From Gilvimarinus sp. 2_MG-2023 (GTDB lineage: Bacteria > Pseudomonadota > Gammaproteobacteria > Pseudomonadales > Cellvibrionaceae), in the NCBI RefSeq assembly GCF_030547685.1, contig NZ_JAUOQM010000049.1, forward strand, positions 1 through 64,000: a stretch of DNA of 64,000 nt. Direction: 5' to 3'. This document shows, piece by piece, positions 8,885-17,105 of the stretch. Position numbers and translations under genes: made by a program. The notes beneath the pieces were generated by a model. That model searched no databases, was not told where the DNA came from, and saw only the letters and a program-made list of their open reading frames with translations. Within the stretch, counting starts at the first letter, position 1; each line of letters opens with the position of its first letter.

Positions 8885-11800
8885 CTATCTCCCCGCCAAC
8901 AACTCAAATATCACCCGGGCAAACTGCTGGGTCTTCTCCGGGCTGGCCAGTAGTTGCATCATTTGTTCTTGGTGGGCTTCACTGCTGCCTAGGATGGCGT
9001 CGTCTATGGCTTTGGGGAAGTCGCCTAGCATTGCTTGTTCGCGGGTGTTGTTGGCGATTTGGTGCATGACGGACTGGTTCTCGGAGAGTTTGTCGCGCAC
9101 GGTGTAGGCGTAGTTGATCATGTCTTTGTCGGTGAGGTTTTCCGAGGCGAAGACTTCGTTGAGTTTTTCGATAATCAACGACAAAAACTCTTCTTTTTTG
9201 TCTTTGCCCTTGCCGGTACCAGTTTCGTTGCCGGGCTCCAGGGTGTATTCGCCCTGCTCTTCTCGTAGTTTGATGTCTTGCTGGCGGATTTTGGCGAGGC
9301 GGTAGTGGCTCATAACCACGCCGCTTAGGTCCAGCTCGTCTTCTTTGATTACTGTCTCGCGCAGCATGGGGCGCAGGGCGCGGGCGAATAGGCTGAGCTT
9401 TTCAAGGTCTTTATCGTCGTAGTCGACGATTTGGCTGATAAATTCGTAAAAGCGTACAAAGCTGCCTAGGTCTTTTTTAAAGATTTCCAGGTTGTCTTTT
9501 TCTACCTTGCACTCTTTAAAGCTGTTCTCGGCGTTGGCTATCAGCACGGCGTCGCCGGTTTTCTTGGTGCGCTCGAACATCTCTTTGGCTTGCGTATAGG
9601 CCTCTACCGCCGAGCTATAGCGCTTTTGCCAGCGCTCTACAGCGGGTTTGCAGATATTACTGATGGCCGCGTTGGACTTGCTTTTGGTAAAGAAGAACTC
9701 GGCGTACTGGTCTACCTCATAGCGCTGGTAAATGCCGGCGCTGTTGAGCTTTTCTTGCAGATCAAAGATATGGTCGGGGTTGCTAACGTCTTCCAGCTCG
9801 GCGGTTTGGTAGTAGGGCTGGAACGCATCCAGAATGTCTTGCGGGTCGTTAAAAAAGTCCAGTACGAAGGTGCCGCACTCTTTCTTACCCGGGTGTACCC
9901 GGTTAAGGCGCGATAGGGTTTGCACGCACTCTACCCCGCCCAGCTTTTTGTCCACGTACATGGCGCACAACTTGGGTTGGTCAAAGCCGGTTTGGAACTT
10001 ATTGGCGACAATCATCACCTGATAGTCGTCGCTGTCAAAGGCTTTTCGCATCTCCCGGCCCTTTAGGCCTGGGTTCATATTGGTTTCGGTGAACTTTTCG
10101 CCCAGTAGCGCGGTGCTATCCGGGTCGTTGGGGTAGAACTGCACCTCACCCGAGAAGGCCACCATAGCCTGTATGTTGGCGTAGCTTTGATCCTCTATTA
10201 AGCAATCGGCGATGTATTTGTCAAAAGCCATTTTGTAGCGCACCGCTTCTTTGCGCGAGCTGGTGACCACCATGGCCTTAGCTTGGCCGCCCAGCAAGCC
10301 CATTACGTTCTTTTTAAAGTGCTCGACAATCACCTTCACCTTTTGCGAGATGTTGTGGTCGTGCATGCGTACCCAATGGTTAAGCTTTACCTTGGCTTTG
10401 CCGGCGTCTACCTCTTTGTCTTCGGCCTCCAGCTTTTGCTTTAGCTGATACACCACCTGGTAATTGGTGTAGTTTTTCAGCACATCCAGAATAAACCCTT
10501 CTTCAATGGCCTGGCGCATGGAGTACACATGGTAGGCCTCGGGCTTATTGGTTTTAGAGGCGGGCAGCTCTGGGTTGGGCACCCGACCAAACAGCTCCAG
10601 GGTTTTGGACTTGGGCGTGGCGGTAAAAGCGTAGTAGCTTAAATTCTCACTGGCGCGGCGCGCGGCGATGGAGGCATCCAGAATATCCTCAGATGACAAT
10701 TCCACATCATCGTCCACCTGCTCAGTCATGAGCACCTCTTTCAGCTTGCGGGCGGTGGAGCCACTTTGCGAGGAGTGGGCCTCGTCGGCAATGATCGCGT
10801 AGCGGCGCTCTTTGAGCGAGGCAGACTTCTCAATAGCATCCAGTACATGGGGGAAGGTCTGGATGGTGACAATAATAATCGGCTGCGAGGTTTCCAGGGC
10901 GCCCGCCAACTTCTCGGATTTGCTGCCGTCGCCTTCTTTGCGGTTAATACGCCCCACCACACCATCGGCGTGCTCAAACTGATAGATGGTGTCTTGCAGC
11001 TGATCGTCCAGCACTGTGCGGTCGGTAACCACAATCACCGAATCAAACTGCTTATGGCCGGCATTGTCGTACAGGGTAGACAGCTGATGCGCTGTCCAGG
11101 CGATGGAGTTGGATTTACCCGAGCCCGCACTGTGCTGGATCAGATACTTTTGCCCCGCGCCTTCAGTCGCCGCAGCGTTAATCAGCTTGTTCACCACATC
11201 CCACTGGTGGTAGCGGGGAAATATCAGTGTTTCTTTTTTGTATTTGCGCCCTTCCCAGTCCTCTTTTTCTTCAATTTGCAGGTGAATAAAACGACCGATA
11301 ATGTTGAGCAGGTTATCGGGTGTTAATACCTCGTTCCACAAATAGTCGGTGGCGTACTGTTCGGGGTTATCGGGTACCTCGTTACCGGCGCCACCGTCTT
11401 GGGTGCCTTTGTTAAAGGGCAAAAAGAAGGTGTCTGCGCCTTCCAGCTTGGTGGCCATATACACTTCGTACTGGCTCACGGCAAAGTGCACCAGCGCGCC
11501 GCGTTTAAAGCTCAGCAAGGGCTCGGGCTTTTTGGTGGCGGGGTCTTTGGGTAGGCGAGTGGCTTTGTATTGGTTTATCGCCCGCTCTACCGCCTGCTTA
11601 AACTCGGACTTTAACTCCAACGTGGCTATGGGTAGGCCGTTAATAAACAGCACTAAATCAATACGCCACTTCTTCGCTTGTGTGCCGGTTTTAGCGAAAT
11701 ACTCATCAGTGGCATAGGGGCTATACACCAGCTCGGGCACCACTCGGCAGATATTCTGCTGGTAGCGGGCTAGGGTCTCGGGGTTTAAGTCGTGCTCGGG

Positions 11801-12142
11801 CTTAAACTGGCACAACTTAAAGCGGGCATTGCGGATTTTTAAACCGTGGCGCAGCACACCCAAGGTGCCAAAGGTGCGCGAGGCGCGGTCGGTGGCATTA
11901 ATATCGGCCTTGGCCAGCTGCGCCACCAAGTGGTCGAGAAAGTGGCGTTCGCTGTCCTGCGGGAAGACCTTGCAAAACTTCTCCCACTCCTTGGGCTGGC
12001 TATTTTTTACAAAGGTCAGAGCATCTTGCTCGTACAAGGCGCGCTCGGCGTTGTAGCCGCTACCTGTGCCCTCCACCCAGCCACCGGCCACCATCTGGCG
12101 AATCATATCGTTTTGGAAGACTACTTCGTTGGTGACCGCCAT
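8885..12142 (-). CDS. hsdR: Type I restriction enzyme, restriction/translocase subunit HsdR
   Basis: HsdR pumps and cuts unmodified DNA when assembled with HsdM and HsdS. The N-terminal nuclease has the PD-(D/E)xK residues: D162 in WRIDLVLF and E176/K178 in LELKSEF. The SF2 helicase motor follows, with Walker A SAGSGKS (338-344), DEAH (453-456), and later TSSR and QTGFDQP helicase motifs. A C-terminal helical domain (about 780-1085) would bind the methylase. At 1085 aa it is full length. ATG 12142 has AAGGACG upstream. It is not adjacent to hsdM/hsdS: a toxin pair and repeats lie between, so it must have its own promoter. Confidence 0.95.
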   Translation of the reverse strand: MAVTNEVVFQNDMIRQMVAGGWVEGTGSGYNAERALYEQDALTFVKNSQPKEWEKFCKVFPQDSERHFLDHLVAQLAKADINATDRASRTFGTLGVLRHGLKIRNARFKLCQFKPEHDLNPETLARYQQNICRVVPELVYSPYATDEYFAKTGTQAKKWRIDLVLFINGLPIATLELKSEFKQAVERAINQYKATRLPKDPATKKPEPLLSFKRGALVHFAVSQYEVYMATKLEGADTFFLPFNKGTQDGGAGNEVPDNPEQYATDYLWNEVLTPDNLLNIIGRFIHLQIEEKEDWEGRKYKKETLIFPRYHQWDVVNKLINAAATEGAGQKYLIQHSAGSGKSNSIAWTAHQLSTLYDNAGHKQFDSVIVVTDRTVLDDQLQDTIYQFEHADGVVGRINRKEGDGSKSEKLAGALETSQPIIIVTIQTFPHVLDAIEKSASLKERRYAIIADEAHSSQSGSTARKLKEVLMTEQVDDDVELSSEDILDASIAARRASENLSYYAFTATPKSKTLELFGRVPNPELPASKTNKPEAYHVYSMRQAIEEGFILDVLKNYTNYQVVYQLKQKLEAEDKEVDAGKAKVKLNHWVRMHDHNISQKVKVIVEHFKKNVMGLLGGQAKAMVVTSSRKEAVRYKMAFDKYIADCLIEDQSYANIQAMVAFSGEVQFYPNDPDSTALLGEKFTETNMNPGLKGREMRKAFDSDDYQVMIVANKFQTGFDQPKLCAMYVDKKLGGVECVQTLSRLNRVHPGKKECGTFVLDFFNDPQDILDAFQPYYQTAELEDVSNPDHIFDLQEKLNSAGIYQRYEVDQYAEFFFTKSKSNAAISNICKPAVERWQKRYSSAVEAYTQAKEMFERTKKTGDAVLIANAENSFKECKVEKDNLEIFKKDLGSFVRFYEFISQIVDYDDKDLEKLSLFARALRPMLRETVIKEDELDLSGVVMSHYRLAKIRQQDIKLREEQGEYTLEPGNETGTGKGKDKKEEFLSLIIEKLNEVFASENLTDKDMINYAYTVRDKLSENQSVMHQIANNTREQAMLGDFPKAIDDAILGSSEAHQEQMMQLLASPEKTQQFARVIFELLAGR

Positions 12143-12692
12143 GGCTTAACGTCCTTTTATTTGTAATGTTCATTTGTTACTTACCATCGCGCCCAATAAT
12201 ACACGACAAGCACCGCTAATCTACTGAGGTCCACCCTCTTTTGGTGGTAGTAGGCAGATATAGGGGCAACCTACCAGCAGATGAGAATTGTGCCAAGCTT
12301 TGCTCGCCAATGATTGAACGAGCCATGAGGAAATCCCTGATGGTTAAAAAATAAGGGCGTCACTCTAGTCCCCGCTAGGGAGCACCATGGATATTGGCCG
12401 CGACTTCGATTAGTGATGAAATAAGAAAACTCAATAATATCAGCATCTTATTAAACCACACAGCCAACCTAAGGCTAAGCAATGAAATAAATCGGGCATT
12501 GTCGATTCGTGCAGGAGTTTTTAGCAAGCGAGCCCTATTATCCGCCCATGACCGTAGTTTTTACGGCAAACTTGGCCCTATACGGTACTGACAGATTTTT
12601 TTGATACCCTAAAACCAATAAACCCCAGCTAGAGGGCTGGGGTTTATTAAAAGATTCGGCCAGTTTTGCGGTGATGGTTGCGCCTGAAAAGC
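12143..12692. other. Gene-free stretch between hsdR and the zeta-toxin pair
   Basis: No convincing coding region is present. It should hold the hsdR promoter near 12143-12250 and, at its far end, the terminator of the zeta-toxin operon (12617-12648). Confidence 0.6.
12617..12648. terminator. Strong hairpin terminator after the zeta-toxin operon
   Basis: AATAAACCCCAGC pairs perfectly with GCTGGGGTTTATT (13 bp) around a 6-base loop. It sits downstream of the leftward small gene (12693) and could stop transcription in either direction. Confidence 0.85.
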
Positions 12693-12878
12693 CTATTCAG
12701 AGCTGTTTTGATGCTGCTCAATCTTGGCCTTAGCCTGATCCAAAATCGCCTGTTGTCGAGCTGTGGCGCGCTTTAGCACACGGCTATAGACCTTATTCTT
12801 CTCACGCGAAGACGCATTTCGGAAAAAGTCCGAAAATGACGTCGATTTAAGCGGTTTGTTTTGGCCAAAAGTAATCAT
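12693..12878 (-). CDS. Small basic protein downstream of the zeta toxin, 61 aa
   Basis: A 61-residue, highly charged helical protein (FRNASSREKNKVYSRVLKRATARQQAILDQAK). It follows the zeta-toxin gene by 15 bases on the same strand and precedes a terminator, so the two form an operon. Small proteins in this position are often antitoxins or toxin partners, but classical epsilon antitoxin is not recognisable here. The TSFSDFFRNAS...KNKVYSRVLKRAT pattern is shared by hypothetical proteins seen beside zeta-like kinases. The role is inferred from context. Confidence 0.65.
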   Translation of the reverse strand: MITFGQNKPLKSTSFSDFFRNASSREKNKVYSRVLKRATARQQAILDQAKAKIEQHQNSSE

Positions 12879-12893
12879 AAGACTGATTGTAGC

Positions 12894-13613
12894 TCATATT
12901 GTAAGCAGTTTCTCTAAGTCGGCCGGAGTATATTTTTCAGGCACATGGTTGTCAACAACATCGATATTTGCCTCATAGGCTCGACGGCCGTTGTTAACGT
13001 CCTTCAACACCAAATCCACGGCAATTTCTTTTCCAAACTCACGTTTCAGGCAATTCACATTCTCCCGCGCGGCAAAATACTGCTCGATAAAATGCGCCAA
13101 TAAGATGCGGCGGCCTTCGGCTTGCTCCCGGGCCTTTACAAACTCCCACGCCAAACAAGGGTCTTGGTAGACATAAAGAATATGCACTGCCCGCCCCTTA
13201 CCGAGCGAACGCTTGATATTCGTCCGGGCCTTGTCCAAATTCGACAAGGTGCCATCGAGAAGGAAACTTTGCTTTTGCTTGAGCGCCAAGTCATGAATTT
13301 TTTCTACTAAAACCGACACGCCCTTTTGAAACAAATAGCTATTATTGCCATCGTACTGTGTAAACTCGTTCCGCAGCTCATCCGGGTCGATGCGTATTAC
13401 TTGATTTTCACCCTGCGCCAAATCGTCTAAGAGCTCTAACGACACCTCGGTTTTACCCGCCCCTGGTGAGCCCGCCATAAACACCGATACCGGCTCCTCC
13501 TCCGAAGGATAAACCGCCTTGTCTGTTAAACGCTTGGCAATCGGCTTTTTGTGGGCTTTTGCAAACGCAAGCGCCGCAGCTTCTATTGCCACCTCTTCCT
13601 TAGACAACCTCAT
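12894..13613 (-). CDS. Zeta-toxin family kinase
   Basis: Zeta toxins phosphorylate UDP-N-acetylglucosamine and poison cell-wall synthesis. The 239-aa protein shows the P-loop AGSPGAGK (47-54), then VIRIDPDELRNEF, the zeta hallmark with the catalytic Asp/Glu pair after the first strand. HDLALKQKQSFLLDGT and NIKRSLGKGRAVHILYVYQDP follow in the right order. The start is ATG 13613, next to the repeat block. It is co-transcribed with the 61-aa gene downstream. Placement inside a type I restriction locus suggests addiction that keeps the island or punishes loss of the restriction system. Confidence 0.88.
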   Translation of the reverse strand: MRLSKEEVAIEAAALAFAKAHKKPIAKRLTDKAVYPSEEEPVSVFMAGSPGAGKTEVSLELLDDLAQGENQVIRIDPDELRNEFTQYDGNNSYLFQKGVSVLVEKIHDLALKQKQSFLLDGTLSNLDKARTNIKRSLGKGRAVHILYVYQDPCLAWEFVKAREQAEGRRILLAHFIEQYFAARENVNCLKREFGKEIAVDLVLKDVNNGRRAYEANIDVVDNHVPEKYTPADLEKLLTI

Positions 13614-13638
13614 ATAGCGACCTTAGTTGTTATACATA

Positions 13639-14046
13639 TTGACACCGAGCAAACGGTACACGGTAGCACTGTGTGAAAAAACCACAAAATGAATATCTAT
13701 GACGCTATCTCCGTTGATTACAATCACGCTTACTACGAAGTGCCAAACGAGCCCCTGCGACTGAGCTGAACGGAGATTGATTTTAGTGGGTAAGCAAACA
13801 GGACGTTTGCGCAAGTATCGCCGCGCCACGGACGGCGCGTCGATACGGCCCGCTAAAATCAGTTGGAGTGAAGGCACCCGAAGGGCCAGACGCCGGGGTG
13901 TCCTCTTTTGAGTACTTTTCTGGACAAGCAGAAAAGTGCTTCGCCCGCCCGGCGATTGAGGGCACACAGTTATAAAGATTCTGAGATTTTAGCGTTTGGA
14001 AATTGAGCATATATGTGCCAAAAGTTTCATCTGACCCCACTTATTT
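13639..14046. repeat. 408-bp structured repeat, copy 1
   Basis: Nearly identical to 14047-14454 (offset 408). It contains an outer inverted repeat GATTTTAGTGGG (13779-13790) with CCCGCTAAAATC (13849-13860). This encloses two hairpins: GCAAAC-AGGAC-GTTTGC (13794-13810) and a long stem GTATCG...CGATAC (13815-13846) with loop around ACGGAC. The unit ends with TTCATCTGACCCCACTTATT. It is non-coding; open frames across it are shadows. Confidence 0.9.
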
Positions 14047-14454
14047 TTGACACCGAGCAAACGGTACACGGTAGCACTGTGTGAAAAAACCACAAAATGA
14101 ATATCTATGACGCTATCTCCGTTGATTACAATCACGCTTACTACGAAGTGCCAAACGAGCCCCTGCGATTGAGCTGAACGGAGATTGATTTTAGTGGGTA
14201 AGCAAACAGGACGTTTGCGCAAGTATCGCCGCGCCACGGACGGCGCGTCGATACGGCCCGCTAAAATCAATTGGAGTGAAGGCACCCGAAGGGCCAGACG
14301 CCGGGGGTGTCCTCTTTTGAGTACTTTTCTGGACAAGCAGAAAAGTGCTTCGCCCGCCCGGCGATTGAGGGCACACAGTTATAAAGATTCTGAGATTTTA
14401 GCGTTTGGAAATTGAGCATATATGTGCCAAAAGTTTCATCTGACCCCACTTATT
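14047..14454. repeat. 408-bp structured repeat, copy 2
   Basis: A direct tandem copy of 13639-14046 with very few differences: one extra G near 14305 and CAATTGG for CAGTTGG at the edge of the outer stem, which extends pairing with ATTGATTTTAG. Recent duplication is implied. Confidence 0.9.
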
Positions 14455-14768
14455 CCTACGAAGTGCCAAACGAGCCCCTGCGACTGAGCTGAACGGAGAT
14501 TGATTTTAGTGGGTAAGCAAACAGGACGTTTGCGCAAGTATCGCCGCGCCACGGACGGCGCGTCGATACGGCCCGCTAAAATCAATTGGAGTGAAGGCAC
14601 CCGAAGGGCCAGACGCCGGGGTGTCCTCTTTTGAGTACTTTTCTGGACAAGCAGAAAAGTGCTTCGCCCGCCCGGCGATTGAGGGCACACAGTTATAAAG
14701 ATTCTGAGATTTTAGCGTTTGGAAATTGAGCATATATGTGCCAAAAGTTTCATCTGACCCCACTTATT
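14455..14768. repeat. 408-bp structured repeat, copy 3 (truncated at the left)
   Basis: Matches copy 1 from 13733 onward (offset 723) and lacks the first ~94 bases. The structured core and the CATCTGACCCCACTTATT end are kept. Confidence 0.9.
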
Positions 14769-14850
14769 TCATCCTGAAAAATTCGTTCTCTTGTCGCGTC
14801 TTGCATAATCTGGCTCGTTTATTAATTCAAAGAGGCAATTCCGTCTGAGC

Positions 14851-15762
14851 TTACCTTTTCGGCTCTAGCGCGTTGGTGACATAGTGTTTTTCAACGTTAA
14901 TCAGCGTCTTATTCTTGGCTTTTAAATACTCGTATCGCTTGCCTATATCCTTGAACAACTGATGCTCCTCTACTTTATTCCCTTCAGCATCTAGCTTAGT
15001 AAGTAGCATTGCAGGGCCTTTTTCACCGTGCTCTTTCAAGTAATCATCGATTGTATTCTCGATGAGCTGACGGGCTTCTGTCGCCATCTCTTTGGTGGTT
15101 TGCCTTACCCACTTATGCAAAACCCCAAAACCAGACATGTTTTGCCTGACTAGCTCACGAAGATCAATCTGCTGACCCAACGCCCTTAGTTCTTTCAATA
15201 ACTTCTTACTAAATTTAGGATTCTTGGCCAACTCATCTACGGTTAAAAATGGAATCGCAGCTCGAAAGCTTGATTCTCTATCGTCATGCCATCGAGCATT
15301 TACTGTATACGAATTTACTGGTTGCCCGAAATGCTGAGCGTGATTTCGCAATTTACTTAGGACTCGATAGGCTAAGTTATCGTCATATACCTTGCTGGTT
15401 TTGGTCTTGAATTTCTCTTTTAACGATTCGCCTTCGGGGGTCGCACGTTTCAAATGCTGAGGCACATGATCAACATAAGTGAGACACATCGACAGCAGAT
15501 TCATCAGCTCTAGGTTCGCTGCCTGACTGTACTCCATGAAATCCGACCAATCGCGCTCCATACAAAACATGCTATGCATAGCGGATTCATAAAGCACTTT
15601 CTCAAAGCGAATATGGTTTCGCAGCAACAAGTCGTATTTTTGCTCCACCTCCAGCATCTCTACCAGCAACCTTTTGGCTTGTGAAAGCTCCTCAAACCGC
15701 TCTTCTGAAATTTCGGTCTGGCTGGTGGATGAGGAATAGGAAAGGTGGAGAATGTACTTCAT
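14851..15762 (-). CDS. HEPN-like protein embedded in the type I restriction operon
   Basis: A 303-aa, mostly helical protein. Residues about 130-150 read RVLSKLRNHAQHFGQPV, giving R139-x4-H144, which fits the Rx4-6H active-site motif of HEPN ribonucleases. Long helices precede it, as in that fold. It starts at ATG 15762 inside the end of hsdS (4-base ATGA overlap), so it is co-translated with the specificity subunit. Known RM-linked anticodon nucleases (PrrC, RloC) show that an RNase can be held by a type I complex and released when the complex is disturbed. This protein lacks their ATPase part. RNase activity is inference from one motif and context. Confidence 0.7.
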   Translation of the reverse strand: MKYILHLSYSSSTSQTEISEERFEELSQAKRLLVEMLEVEQKYDLLLRNHIRFEKVLYESAMHSMFCMERDWSDFMEYSQAANLELMNLLSMCLTYVDHVPQHLKRATPEGESLKEKFKTKTSKVYDDNLAYRVLSKLRNHAQHFGQPVNSYTVNARWHDDRESSFRAAIPFLTVDELAKNPKFSKKLLKELRALGQQIDLRELVRQNMSGFGVLHKWVRQTTKEMATEARQLIENTIDDYLKEHGEKGPAMLLTKLDAEGNKVEEHQLFKDIGKRYEYLKAKNKTLINVEKHYVTNALEPKR

Positions 15763-17105
15763 GCCGCTTCGCCACCCTGCTGAAAATCCCGAACGTCGAT
15801 TTTTCCGGTTACGGCGGCTGAGATTAGGGCGGTTCGGCGTTCTCTAGCCAACTCTATAGCCATTTTAGCCCTTACAATAAGTCGGTCCATTGTTTCGGTT
15901 TTGTCCGCTATTTCATCGACTATTTCCCTCTGCTCAAGAGCAGGGGGAACAGGAATCGACACTTCAGCAAGCTTTTCTCTATTAATTTTTGGCATTGCCA
16001 CTCGATCTGATTCCAACACAACTAAACTCGTAAACCAGTTAGACAATAACGTCCAAAATAAGAACTTATTGGTAAGACCAGAGCAGCCTTTAATGGGGTA
16101 CATATCAGCACTACAAATTGTGTCATCACTAGGAGCAATGCATACCTTAGCCAAAGCTGGCCGTATTTTTGAGTAAATCACCTCACCCTTTTTACACAAA
16201 TATTTTCCGCTATCCGCCCCTTGCTCTGCAGCCGTCTCGCATTTAATCAACCTACCCGTACCACTTTCGATATGATTTGGGGCAACTAAGGTAAAATTAC
16301 AATAAGGCTCTTTTGTCGGATCGACTTGCCCATTCCTAATAGAGGCACAGTGGCTGAATTTCTTCACCTCCCAATGCGCCGGCACTTCGCCCAGCCACTC
16401 TACGCCTGAGTCTTTCATGGGGGCGTTTGGGGCGAGGCCTTTGGTGACGGCGTGGCTGATAACGGCTTGGCGCTTTTCTTTTAGCAGCGCGATTAACCGC
16501 TGCTGCTTTTCAATCAGCGCATCGATTTTGGCGGTTTCGCGGTCGAGGAAATTGGCGATTTGGGTTTGCTCATTCACTCTCGGCAACGCATATCGAAAAT
16601 TAACAAAGGTATCTTGATACAGGTGCACAATAGTACTGCCAGTTTTGTTGAAATCCACAAAACCCGTAAAAACGCTGGACTGCAAAAGCCAAAAATAAAA
16701 TCTACTGGTATAGCTATCCTTTATCGGCCGAACTACGAAGACGCCACTGTTTAGAGTTGCCTTTCCATCTAATCGCCTAACTAAAGCAACCTTTCCAATA
16801 GTGCCATCTTTGGTAATTAACAAGTCACCTTCTTTTAATTGTATGTATGGATCTTGTTCATAGCGACTCAAATCACAGTGATAACACTCTTTCCAGTCAA
16901 TCTCTGGGCCTTTAAAATCTGACCCTGTGACGAGGTACGGCCCCTCTTCTGTGAAATCATCAGACTTCAAGCCGTGCCAACCTACTCTCGCCTTTACATA
17001 AGACTCAAACTTTACTCTAGTGAGCGTCCACCCCATAGGGTAAGCACCGATCCACTCAACCCCAGAATCCTTATATTCAGGGTAAGCCTGATACATCCCC
17101 ATCAC
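15759..17105 (-). CDS. hsdS: Type I restriction enzyme, specificity subunit HsdS
   Basis: HsdS recognises the bipartite DNA target for the complex. The 448-aa protein has two target-recognition halves. The first opens with [14 protein letters not shown] and the second with [14 protein letters not shown] (about residue 215). Each is followed by a conserved helix: [17 protein letters not shown] after the first, and [16 protein letters not shown] near the C-terminus as the second spacer helix. The gene begins at GTG 17105, overlapping the hsdM stop; ATG 17102 is an alternative. The 3' end overlaps the HEPN-like gene by 4 bases. Target sequence cannot be predicted by eye. Confidence 0.95.
   Translation of the reverse strand: MMGMYQAYPEYKDSGVEWIGAYPMGWTLTRVKFESYVKARVGWHGLKSDDFTEEGPYLVTGSDFKGPEIDWKECYHCDLSRYEQDPYIQLKEGDLLITKDGTIGKVALVRRLDGKATLNSGVFVVRPIKDSYTSRFYFWLLQSSVFTGFVDFNKTGSTIVHLYQDTFVNFRYALPRVNEQTQIANFLDRETAKIDALIEKQQRLIALLKEKRQAVISHAVTKGLAPNAPMKDSGVEWLGEVPAHWEVKKFSHCASIRNGQVDPTKEPYCNFTLVAPNHIESGTGRLIKCETAAEQGADSGKYLCKKGEVIYSKIRPALAKVCIAPSDDTICSADMYPIKGCSGLTNKFLFWTLLSNWFTSLVVLESDRVAMPKINREKLAEVSIPVPPALEQREIVDEIADKTETMDRLIVRAKMAIELARERRTALISAAVTGKIDVRDFQQGGEAA

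Noticed and set aside
12394-12591. 65-aa plus-strand frame between hsdR and the zeta-toxin operon
   Set aside because: No good ribosome site or recognisable pattern; it is in gene-poor sequence.
13623-14763. Several overlapping minus-strand frames of 60-115 aa sharing the same sequences (FLLVQKSTQKRTP...)
   Set aside because: They lie in the 408-bp structured repeat, recur with every copy and have no ribosome sites; they are translations of a repeat rather than genes.
13639-14768. Direct repeats as a possible CRISPR array
   Set aside because: The units are about 408 bp with no spacers, and no cas gene is present.
14851-15762. The 303-aa gene as a full PrrC or RloC anticodon nuclease
   Set aside because: It lacks the ABC-type ATPase domain and is shorter; only the HEPN-like R-x4-H pattern is present.
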